Positions 57,208 to 64,000 of a DNA stretch of 64,000 bases are shown piece after piece. Source of the stretch: Psychromarinibacter sp048262455. Its GTDB lineage: Bacteria > Pseudomonadota > Alphaproteobacteria > Rhodobacterales > Rhodobacteraceae. The notes beneath the pieces are model-generated. The model was not told the DNA's origin. It saw only the letters and a program-made list of their open reading frames with translations, and did no database searches. The position numbers and the translations under genes are program-made. Numbering within the stretch: the stretch's first letter is position 1; each line of letters opens with the position of its first letter. Location: contig JBLXFD010000005.1 in the NCBI GenBank assembly GCA_048262455.1, forward strand, positions 1 to 64,000, read 5' to 3'.

Positions 57208-58253
57208 GCCTCCGGCTCTTCCGACAGGATGGCCAGCACCCGGCTGCGCTCCGTCAGTCCCAGCGCCTCCCGGTGCGGCCCGCAGGCCAGCAGTGCGGCG
57301 ATGCCCGCGGCGCCGGAGGGGGTGGAGGCGAAACCATGCCGCGCGGCCTCTTCGGTGCCCGCCCGCGCCTCGTCCTCAGACATCGTCAGGAAATGGTCGG
57401 CGTCCCGCGCCAGCCCCTTCAGCGCGATCAGCGAGGGGGTCTTGCAGTCCAGCCGCCCCATGATCGACACCGGCCCGTCCGAGGTCACCGGCGCCCCCGC
57501 CGCGATGGAGCCGGCCAGCGCCGGGGCGGCCCCGGGTTCCACCACCGTGATCACCGGGCCGTCGCCCCAGGTGGCGCGGGCATGGGCGGCGGCGGCGGCG
57601 GCGAGACCGCCGACCCCGGCCTGCAGGAAGACGTGGCTGGGCGGCGCTTCGATCTGCCGTGCCGCTTCCTCCATCAGCACGGTGTACCCCTCCATCAGCA
57701 GCAGCGGCGCCTCGAGGTAGCAAGGCCAGGAACTGTCCGACAGCAGCACGCGGCCTTCCGCACGCGCGTCCTGCTCGGCGGCGGCCATGCTGTCCTCGTA
57801 GGTCGCCCCGGCGCGCACCACCTCGGCCCCCTCGGCGCGCAGGCGGCGGGCGAAGCCCTCGGGCACGGTCTCGGCGAGGAAGATGCGGGCGCGGGCCCCG
57901 AAGGCCGTGGCCCCGGCGGCGACGGACAGCCCGTGGTTGCCGGCGCTGGCGGCGACGTAGGTGCGCCCCGCGGCCTGCTCGGCGGCAGCGTCATGGGCGA
58001 TGACATTGGCCGCCCCCAGCGCCTTGAAGCTGCCCAGCCCCATGCGCGCCCGCTCGTCCTTGATGTACAGCGCCTCGACGCCCGCCGCCTTTGCCAGCTT
58101 CGGCGAACTTGTCAGCGGGGTCTCGGCATGGCGCGGACAGCGCGAAAGCAGCGCCAGCGTGCGCGCCGCGTCATGGCGGGGAAAGGGCACGGCGGCCAGC
58201 GCGGGATGATCCAGACCACGCCCGCGCCAGGGGTTCGCCAGCAGCTGCGTCAT
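57204..58253 (-). CDS. PLP-dependent lyase (diaminopropionate ammonia-lyase-like)
   Basis: 349 residues, PLP fold type II. The PLP lysine is Lys77 in IKDERARMGLGSFKALGA; this wording is that of diaminopropionate ammonia-lyase (YgeX/DpaL), unlike threonine dehydratase. SAGNHGLSVAAGATAFG (phosphate loop) and LQAGVGGLAAAAAAHA follow. Such enzymes turn 2,3-diaminopropionate into pyruvate and ammonia. First gene of the cassette, 57 bases after dapA. Its stop overlaps the M24 start by ATGA. Confidence 0.85.
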   Translation of the reverse strand: MTQLLANPWRGRGLDHPALAAVPFPRHDAARTLALLSRCPRHAETPLTSSPKLAKAAGVEALYIKDERARMGLGSFKALGAANVIAHDAAAEQAAGRTYVAASAGNHGLSVAAGATAFGARARIFLAETVPEGFARRLRAEGAEVVRAGATYEDSMAAAEQDARAEGRVLLSDSSWPCYLEAPLLLMEGYTVLMEEAARQIEAPPSHVFLQAGVGGLAAAAAAHARATWGDGPVITVVEPGAAPALAGSIAAGAPVTSDGPVSIMGRLDCKTPSLIALKGLARDADHFLTMSEDEARAGTEEAARHGFASTPSGAAGIAALLACGPHREALGLTERSRVLAILSEEPEA

Positions 58254-58310
58254 CGGGGGATAGAGCCACGTTTCGCGGCCCCGGGCAATCCCGGGACCGG
58301 CCGGCAGTCG

Positions 58311-59186
58311 CTAGTTGATCAGCCCCGCGTGGGTCATCGCCTCGCGCATCAGCCGCTGCGTGGGCTCCGTCAGCTCCACCAGCGGGGACCGGACCCCGGC
58401 GTCGCAGAGCCCCAGCACCGACAGCCCGTACTTGGCGCCGCTGACGCCCGGCTCGGTGAAGATCGCCTTGTGCAGCGGCATCAGCCGGTCCTGCAGCTTC
58501 AGCGCGGTGGCGAAGTCGCCGGCGGCGCAGGCCTCCTGCAGGTCGGCGCAGAGCCGCGGCGCGACGTTGGCGGTGACGGAGATGCAGCCGACCCCGCCGT
58601 GGGCGATGAACCCGTGGGCGGTGGCGTCCTCGCCCGACAGCTGGATGAAATCCGTGCCGCAGGTGATGCGCTGGTCGCTGACCCGGGCCAGATCGCCGGT
58701 GGCGTCCTTGACCCCGACGATGCGCGGCAGCTTGGACAGCTCGCCCATGGTGGCGGGCAGCATGTCGACGACAGAGCGGCCGGGGATGTTGTAGATGATG
58801 ATCGGGATGTCGCTGGCGTCATGCGCCTCGGTGAAGTGGCGGATCAGTCCGGCCTGGGTCGGCTTGTTGTAGTAGGGCGTGACCACCAGCGCGGCATCGG
58901 CGCCAACGGATTTGGCGTGCTGCAGGAAGCGGATCGTCTCGGCGGTGTTGTTCGACCCCGCGCCCGCGATCACGGGAATGCGGCCGGCGGCGGCCTTGAC
59001 CACCTCTTCCACCACGGTCTCGTGCTCGTCATGGCTCAGCGTCGGGCTCTCGCCGGTGGTGCCGACGGGCACCAGCCCGTGGCTGCCCTGCTCGACATGC
59101 CAGTCCACCAGCCGTTTGAGCGAATCAAGATCCACCTTGCCGTTCGAGAACGGCGTCACCAGTGCGGGCAGGGACCCTTTGATCAT
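58311..59186 (-). CDS. dapA: 4-hydroxy-tetrahydrodipicolinate synthase
   Basis: 291 residues, TIM-barrel class I aldolase. The Schiff-base Lys160 is in IVGVKDATGDL; VPVGTTGESPTLSHDE and ALVVTPYYNKP are typical. It condenses pyruvate with aspartate semialdehyde in lysine and diaminopimelate synthesis. Upstream, divergent slt shares a 167-base region. Confidence 0.95.
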   Translation of the reverse strand: MIKGSLPALVTPFSNGKVDLDSLKRLVDWHVEQGSHGLVPVGTTGESPTLSHDEHETVVEEVVKAAAGRIPVIAGAGSNNTAETIRFLQHAKSVGADAALVVTPYYNKPTQAGLIRHFTEAHDASDIPIIIYNIPGRSVVDMLPATMGELSKLPRIVGVKDATGDLARVSDQRITCGTDFIQLSGEDATAHGFIAHGGVGCISVTANVAPRLCADLQEACAAGDFATALKLQDRLMPLHKAIFTEPGVSGAKYGLSVLGLCDAGVRSPLVELTEPTQRLMREAMTHAGLIN

Positions 59187-59353
59187 GATGCGCTTCCTTC
59201 TTGAGCCGGCGCTAACGACCTATTTACGCGGGTGCTATAGGGCAGGACCGGGCGGGTTTTGGCAAGACGGCGCTCATGACGGATAAGTTTGGTTGCGCGC
59301 CGGCTGTGGCGCCCGCTACCTTGCGGCTCATCAAGCGTCAAGGGTTGGATGGA

Positions 59354-61465
59354 ATGAGACTGCGTACGAACGCGGCACTCGGTGTCGTGCTGATACTCTG
59401 CGGCGGGCCTGTGGTGGCCCAGTCGGACATGCGGCCGATGCCGCGCCCGGGCTCCGAGGTACAGCGGGATGCCGTGACGAACGTTGAACTGGTGGCGGCC
59501 ACCGTGACCGCCGCGGACTTCCCTGCCAACGGAACCGACCTCGCGGTCGAGACCCTGGCAGCGGCGCCCGCCATGCGTCCCAAGGACCTGATGGACGGCC
59601 ACGAACTGCGCGCGGCGCTGGAGGCCACCAAGCAGGGGGAATGGGACCGGGCAGAGATGCTGACCGACACCGGGTCGGTCGAATCCGTGATCCTGCAGTG
59701 GCAGGAACTGCGGGCCGGGCGCGGCGATTTCGCCGCCTACCGGAGCTTTCTGAAGAGCCACGCCGACTGGCCGGGGCTGGACCTGCTGCGCAGCCGCGGC
59801 GAGTCCGAGATTCCCGCCGATGCCGCCCCCGAGGCGGTGCTGGCCTACTTCGGCGACGCGCTGCCCCGCACCGGGACTGGCGCGCTGCGCCTTGCGAAGG
59901 CGCTCGAGGCCACCGGCAAGGCCGAGGCGGCGAAGGCCGAGATCCTGCGCGCCTGGCGCGGGGTGGACATGAGCGGGTCCGAGGAAGAGGCGATCGTCGC
60001 CGCCTACGGCGCCACCGTGAAACCCCACCACACCGACCGTCTGCAGATGTACCTCTGGGCGGACGACCGCACCGGGGCCGAGCGGATGATGAAGCGGGTC
60101 GACGACGGCTGGAAGGCGCTGGCCCGGGCGCGGCTGGCGCTGCAGGAAAGCGCTCCGGGCGTGGACACGCTGATCGCCAAGGTGCCGGCAAGCCTGCAGG
60201 GCGACGGCGGTCTGGCCTACGACCGCATGTACTGGCGCATCGAGAAGAAGCGCCGGGACGATGCCGCCGACATGATCATCGAGCAAAGCACCAGCGCCGA
60301 GAAGCTGGGGATGCCGATGGAATGGGCCAAGTGGCGCGGCATCCTCGCCCGCCAGGCGATGCGCGACGGGCAGGGCAAACGCGCCTACGACCTGGCCGCG
60401 AACCACCACATCGCCTTCACCACCGAGGATTACGACTATGCGGATCTGGAGTGGCTGGCGGGCTACGTCGCGCTGACCTACCTGAAGGACGCGGAACTGG
60501 CGCTGCGCCACTTCAAGACCTTCACCAAGGCGGTCTACACCCCCATCAGCCTCGGCCGCGGCCACTACTGGACCGGCCGCGCGCTGGAAACGCTGGGCCG
60601 CCCCGACGAAGCGATGGCGGCCTACCGCGAGGGCGGCGTGCATCAGACCAGCTTCTACGGGCAGCTGGCGGCAGAGAAGGCGGGGGTCGAGATGGACCCG
60701 CTGCTGACCGGCCGGCACGTGGCGCAGGACTGGCGCGAGGCACCGTTCATGGAATCGGACGTGCTAAAGGCCGCGGTGCGGTTCTTCGACGCCGGCCAGA
60801 CCTGGGAGGCGGTGCGTTTCCTCAGCCACATGGCAGAGACGCTGCCGGTGGACCAGCTGGAGGCGCTGTGCGACTTCGCGGTGTCGCTGGGCGATCCCTT
60901 CGTCGCGGTGAAGGTCGCCAAGAGCGCGGCGCGGCAAGGCGTGGTGGCGCCGCGGGCCTACTACCCGCTGACCGATCTCGGCCCCGACCGCCTGCCGGTC
61001 GAGGAGGCGCTGGCGCTGTCCATCGCCCGGCGCGAGAGCGAGTTCAACAAGGACGCCGTCAGCCCGGTGGGCGCGCGGGGGCTGATGCAGCTGATGCCGG
61101 CGACCGCCAGCAACATGTCCAAGAAGCTGGGCCTGCGCTACACCGCCGCGAAGCTGACCGACGATCCCACCTACAATGCGCGGCTCGGCAGCGCCTACCT
61201 GGCGGTGCTGAACGACCAGTTCGGCGAGAACTACATGCTGGTCTCCGCCGGCTACAACGCCGGGCCCGGGCGGCCGCGCTCGTGGATGGAGCGTTACGGC
61301 GACCCGCGCACCTCGCAGATGGATGCCGTGGACTGGATCGAGCATATCCCGTTCCAGGAAACCCAGACCTACGTGATGCGGGTGACAGAAAGCCTGCCGA
61401 TCTACCGTGCCCGCCTGACGGGCGAGGTACAGCCTTTCCGACTGTCGGAAGAACTGCGGAAATAA
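59354..61465 (+). CDS. slt: Soluble lytic murein transglycosylase (Slt family)
   Basis: 703 residues. A signal peptide ends at GGPVVAQS. A large alpha-superhelix (about 90-540) precedes the SLT domain with the catalytic Glu561 in IARRESEFNKDAVSPVGARG, then LMQLMPATA and SAGYNAGPGR. It cuts peptidoglycan glycan strands to 1,6-anhydromuropeptides, whose anhydro sugar is recycled by AnmK, coded just downstream on the other strand. ATG 59354 chosen as it gives the signal peptide; an open frame extends to 59276. Confidence 0.94.
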   Translation: MRLRTNAALGVVLILCGGPVVAQSDMRPMPRPGSEVQRDAVTNVELVAATVTAADFPANGTDLAVETLAAAPAMRPKDLMDGHELRAALEATKQGEWDRAEMLTDTGSVESVILQWQELRAGRGDFAAYRSFLKSHADWPGLDLLRSRGESEIPADAAPEAVLAYFGDALPRTGTGALRLAKALEATGKAEAAKAEILRAWRGVDMSGSEEEAIVAAYGATVKPHHTDRLQMYLWADDRTGAERMMKRVDDGWKALARARLALQESAPGVDTLIAKVPASLQGDGGLAYDRMYWRIEKKRRDDAADMIIEQSTSAEKLGMPMEWAKWRGILARQAMRDGQGKRAYDLAANHHIAFTTEDYDYADLEWLAGYVALTYLKDAELALRHFKTFTKAVYTPISLGRGHYWTGRALETLGRPDEAMAAYREGGVHQTSFYGQLAAEKAGVEMDPLLTGRHVAQDWREAPFMESDVLKAAVRFFDAGQTWEAVRFLSHMAETLPVDQLEALCDFAVSLGDPFVAVKVAKSAARQGVVAPRAYYPLTDLGPDRLPVEEALALSIARRESEFNKDAVSPVGARGLMQLMPATASNMSKKLGLRYTAAKLTDDPTYNARLGSAYLAVLNDQFGENYMLVSAGYNAGPGRPRSWMERYGDPRTSQMDAVDWIEHIPFQETQTYVMRVTESLPIYRARLTGEVQPFRLSEELRK

Positions 61466-61506
61466 ACGCCGCGCGCCGCCACCTGGCGCGCACCGCGGCG
61501 AACTGG

Positions 61507-61535
61507 AAGGGGGGCCCTCGCGGCTCCCCTTTTTT
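61507..61535. terminator. Bidirectional terminator between slt and anmK
   Basis: AAGGGGGGCC (61507-61516) pairs with GGCTCCCCTT (61522-61531, one G-T pair), loop CTCGC, then a run of T; the A-pair side also serves the convergent anmK. Confidence 0.85.
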
Positions 61536-61550
61536 CATGGGGATGGGCTG

Positions 61551-62690
61551 TCAGCCGGTGATGGAAAGGCGCGGCTTTTCGCCGCCCGGCTGGCTGATGC
61601 GGCCGCCGCCCACCGGGGCCGGCACGCCGGTGGTGCCGGGCGCCGAGGTCGCCAGCCCCAGCAGCACCCGCACCGCGAGGTAGGCAAAGGCCTGCGCCTC
61701 CAGCATGTCGCCGTCCAGCCCCAGCTCTTCCACCGGGTCCACCGGGCAGGGCAATTCCCGCGCCAGCCCGGCCATCATCGCCCCGTTGAAGCGGCCGCCG
61801 CCGGTGACCAGAAGCCGCTGCGGCGGCGCCGGGCAATGTTCCAGCCCCCGCGCCACGGCGGCCACGGCGCAGGCCACCAGCGTCGCCGCGGCATCGGCGT
61901 CGTCCAGGCCGGCAACGGCGGCGGTGAGATCGGGAAAATCGTTCCGGTCCAGCGACTTCGGCGGCATCCGCAGGAAGTAGCCGCCGCGCAGGAAGTCCGC
62001 CACCACCGCCTCGTCCACGGTGCCGGAGGCGGCCAGCGCGCCGCCCTCGTCCACCGCCTCGCCGCGCCGCGCCTGCATCAGGTCGTTCAACGGCGCGTTG
62101 GCGGGCCCGGTGTCGAAGGCGAGGCAAGCGCCCGGCACTTGCGGGCCGGGCTGCGCCGGATCGATCCAGGTGAGGTTGCCGACGCCGCCGAGGTTCAGCA
62201 CCGCCAGCGGCGCCTCGACCTTCGCGTGGCGGGCGCAGGCGAAGTGGTAGAAGGGCGCCAGAGGCGCGCCCTCGCCCCCCAGCTCGACGTCGGAGGAGCG
62301 GAAATCCCAGACCACCGGCCGCTCCAGCGCCGCTGCCAGCAGCGCGCCGTTGCCGGCCTGGTGGGTGCCGCGCCCGCGGGGGGCATGGGCGAGGGTCTGG
62401 CCGTGGAAGGCGATGAGGTCGGCCTCGGGGAAGCGGGCCATCAGCTCTGCATGGGCGGTCTCGACCACCTCGGCGGCAGCATCGACGCCGGGCTCGCCCG
62501 GCCAGCGCCCCAGCGCCGCGCGCAGCACCTCGCGTTCGGCGGGGCTGTAGGGCCGGTAGCCGCTGCGCCCGAAGCCGCAGATCCGCTCGCCGTCCGTCAG
62601 CAGCATCGCCGCGTCGACGCCGTCCAGCGATGTGCCCGACATGGTTCCCAGGACCCAGACGGGTCCATCGATCTTGCCCCTGCGTTTCAT
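61551..62690 (-). CDS. anmK: Anhydro-N-acetylmuramic acid kinase
   Basis: 379 residues. AnmK hydrolyses and phosphorylates 1,6-anhydroMurNAc to MurNAc-6-phosphate in wall recycling. GTMSGTSLDGVDAAML, LNLGGVGNLTWID and AFDTGPANAPLNDLM are diagnostic. ATG 62690 starts MKRRGKIDGPVWVLG. Divergent from tyrS. Confidence 0.96.
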   Translation of the reverse strand: MKRRGKIDGPVWVLGTMSGTSLDGVDAAMLLTDGERICGFGRSGYRPYSPAEREVLRAALGRWPGEPGVDAAAEVVETAHAELMARFPEADLIAFHGQTLAHAPRGRGTHQAGNGALLAAALERPVVWDFRSSDVELGGEGAPLAPFYHFACARHAKVEAPLAVLNLGGVGNLTWIDPAQPGPQVPGACLAFDTGPANAPLNDLMQARRGEAVDEGGALAASGTVDEAVVADFLRGGYFLRMPPKSLDRNDFPDLTAAVAGLDDADAAATLVACAVAAVARGLEHCPAPPQRLLVTGGGRFNGAMMAGLARELPCPVDPVEELGLDGDMLEAQAFAYLAVRVLLGLATSAPGTTGVPAPVGGGRISQPGGEKPRLSITG

Positions 62691-62757
62691 GGGCTTTCCC
62701 TTCGACCGCCGCGCCGGTATATCGGCGCGGCACCCTTCCACGATGGACCGAAACCGC

Positions 62758-64000
62758 ATGACCTACCACCCGAAATCGGATTTCCTGAGGGCGATGCAGA
62801 CCCGCGGCTTCCTGGCCGACTGCACCGACCTGCAGGGGCTGGACGACGCGCTGATCGCCGGGGTGGTGCCGACCTACATCGGTTACGACGCGACGGCGAA
62901 GTCGCTGCACGTGGGTCACCTGCTGAACATCATGATGCTGCGCTGGCTGCAGAAGACCGGGCACAAGCCGATCACGCTGATGGGCGGCGGCACCACCAAG
63001 GTGGGCGATCCGTCGTTCCGCGCGGACGAGCGGCCGCTGCTGACCCCGGCGCAGATCGACGACAACATCGACGGGATGAAACAGGTCTTCGCCAAGTACC
63101 TGACCTATGGCGATGGCGCCAGCGACGCGCTGATGCTGAACAATGCCGAGTGGCTGGACGGGCTGAACTATCTCGAGTTCCTGCGCGACATCGGCCGGCA
63201 TTTCAGCGTCAACCGCATGCTCAGCTTCGAGAGCGTCAAGTCGCGGCTGGACCGCGAGCAGAGCCTGTCGTTCCTCGAATTCAACTACATGATCCTGCAG
63301 GCCTACGACTTCCTGGAGCTGAACCGCCGCTACGGCTGCCTGCTGCAGATGGGCGGGTCGGACCAGTGGGGCAACATCGTCAACGGCATCGACCTGACGC
63401 GGCGGGTGCTGGACCACGAGATCTACGGGCTGACCTCGCCGCTGCTGACCACCAGCGACGGGCGCAAGATGGGCAAGAGCCAGGGCGGCGCGATCTGGCT
63501 TAACGCCGACATGCTGAGCCCCTACGAGTTCTGGCAGTTCTGGCGCAACACCACCGACGCCGACGTGGGGCGGTTCCTGAAGCTCTACACCGAGCTGCCG
63601 GTGGAGGAATGCGAGCGGCTGGGCGCGCTGGGCGGGTCCGAGATCAACGAGGCCAAGATCGTGCTGGCCGACGAGGTCACCGCGCTGTGCCACGGGGCAG
63701 AGGCGGCGGCGACGGCGCAGGCCACCGCGCGCGAGGTCTTCGAGAAGGGCGGCGTGGGCGATGACCTGCCCACCCTGTCGCTGAGCGCGGCCGAGGTGGG
63801 CGAGGGGATTTCCATCGTGCAGCTGATCGTCCGGACCGGGCTGGCGAAGTCGGGCAAGGAGGCCAAGCGCCTGATCGCCGACAACGGCGCGCGGATCGAC
63901 GACCGGCCGCTGACCGACCCGGGGCTGATGCTGGACACCGCGGCCCTGTCCGCGCCGGTCAAGCTGAGCGCCGGCCGCAAGCGCCACGCGCTGGTGACCC
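62758..64000 (+). CDS. tyrS: Tyrosyl-tRNA synthetase, 3' truncated by window end
   Basis: About 414 codons are visible with no stop, close to the full family length, so only a few residues are missing. The class I signatures are HVGHL (HIGH) and GRKMGKSQ (KMSKS); GYDATAKSLHVG, QMGGSDQWGN and the C-terminal S4 domain (AKSGKEAKRLIADNGARID) are intact. It charges tRNA-Tyr. ATG 62758 is chosen; an in-frame ATG at 62743 would add five residues. A palindrome CCGCGCCG/CGGCGCGG (62709-62730) with TATATC lies just upstream. Confidence 0.96.
   Translation, partial: MTYHPKSDFLRAMQTRGFLADCTDLQGLDDALIAGVVPTYIGYDATAKSLHVGHLLNIMMLRWLQKTGHKPITLMGGGTTKVGDPSFRADERPLLTPAQIDDNIDGMKQVFAKYLTYGDGASDALMLNNAEWLDGLNYLEFLRDIGRHFSVNRMLSFESVKSRLDREQSLSFLEFNYMILQAYDFLELNRRYGCLLQMGGSDQWGNIVNGIDLTRRVLDHEIYGLTSPLLTTSDGRKMGKSQGGAIWLNADMLSPYEFWQFWRNTTDADVGRFLKLYTELPVEECERLGALGGSEINEAKIVLADEVTALCHGAEAAATAQATAREVFEKGGVGDDLPTLSLSAAEVGEGISIVQLIVRTGLAKSGKEAKRLIADNGARIDDRPLTDPGLMLDTAALSAPVKLSAGRKRHALVT

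Noticed and set aside
61402..63987. 861-codon minus-strand frame
   Set aside because: It is antisense to tyrS, which has clear HIGH and KMSKS motifs, and then covers anmK in the wrong frame.

Overview
The window is high-GC bacterial DNA with densely packed genes and many ATGA-type start/stop overlaps. Gene content points to an alphaproteobacterium of the Rhodobacteraceae, most likely the marine Roseobacter group. The supporting signs are a DddL-type DMSP lyase, a NavAb-like bacterial sodium channel, a rimP-nusA-ylxR-infB operon, a glnK-amtB pair, PrtD/PrtE-type type I secretion parts and a CTTGCA/CCCTATAT heat-shock promoter in front of dnaK. I cannot fix the genus. I saw no rRNA, tRNA, CRISPR, insertion sequence or prophage.

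Layout. 1-3.8 kb: the tail of a 23S/tRNA uracil methyltransferase, a voltage-gated sodium channel, two L,D-transpeptidases, a CAP-domain lipoprotein and a small secreted/membrane protein. 3.8-10 kb: hemH with a methyltransferase, then comF, grxC, a nitrilase-family hydrolase, a MarR regulator, ubiG and pip. 10-17 kb: a peptide-type ABC importer (two permeases, a fused double ATPase, a binding protein) followed by a PLP decarboxylase behind a strong hairpin. 17-22.5 kb: the transcription/translation operon rimP-nusA-ylxR-infB behind a clear sigma-70 promoter. 22.7-25.1 kb: an orphan soluble PAS-PAS hybrid histidine kinase. 25.2-34.2 kb: a 39-codon ORF, mutT, argJ, a parvulin foldase, secA (with a duplicated leader) and two envelope genes, one of them a periplasmic-binding/OmpA fusion. 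34.2-39 kb: radC, dedA, dnaJ and dnaK. 39-43.7 kb: alkB, gntK, the dddL-pterin dehydratase-acyltransferase operon, a glycerophosphodiesterase and RidA. 43.8-48.3 kb: a type I secretion adaptor and ABC, then mlaA and mlaC. 48.3-52.5 kb: PBP1a divergent from glnK-amtB. 52.7-59.2 kb: aromatic aminotransferase, sulfurtransferase, smpB, a three-gene catabolic cassette (DapL-like PLP lyase, M24 ectoine-hydrolase-like enzyme, EutA-like isomerase) and dapA. 59.3-64 kb: a soluble lytic transglycosylase, anmK and tyrS, which runs off the window.

Functional themes. Envelope building and recycling recurs: L,D-transpeptidases, PBP1a, lytic transglycosylase, AnmK, Mla lipid transport, SecA and a SurA-like foldase. 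Stress and protein folding are covered by dnaKJ, alkB, mutT and radC. Nitrogen handling is covered by glnK-amtB, the peptide importer and the 55-58 kb cassette. The items most worth a second look are that cassette, the dddL operon, the sodium channel, the ancient duplication in the secA leader, and several intergenic dyads (3503-3559, 22606-22664, 50572-50688).
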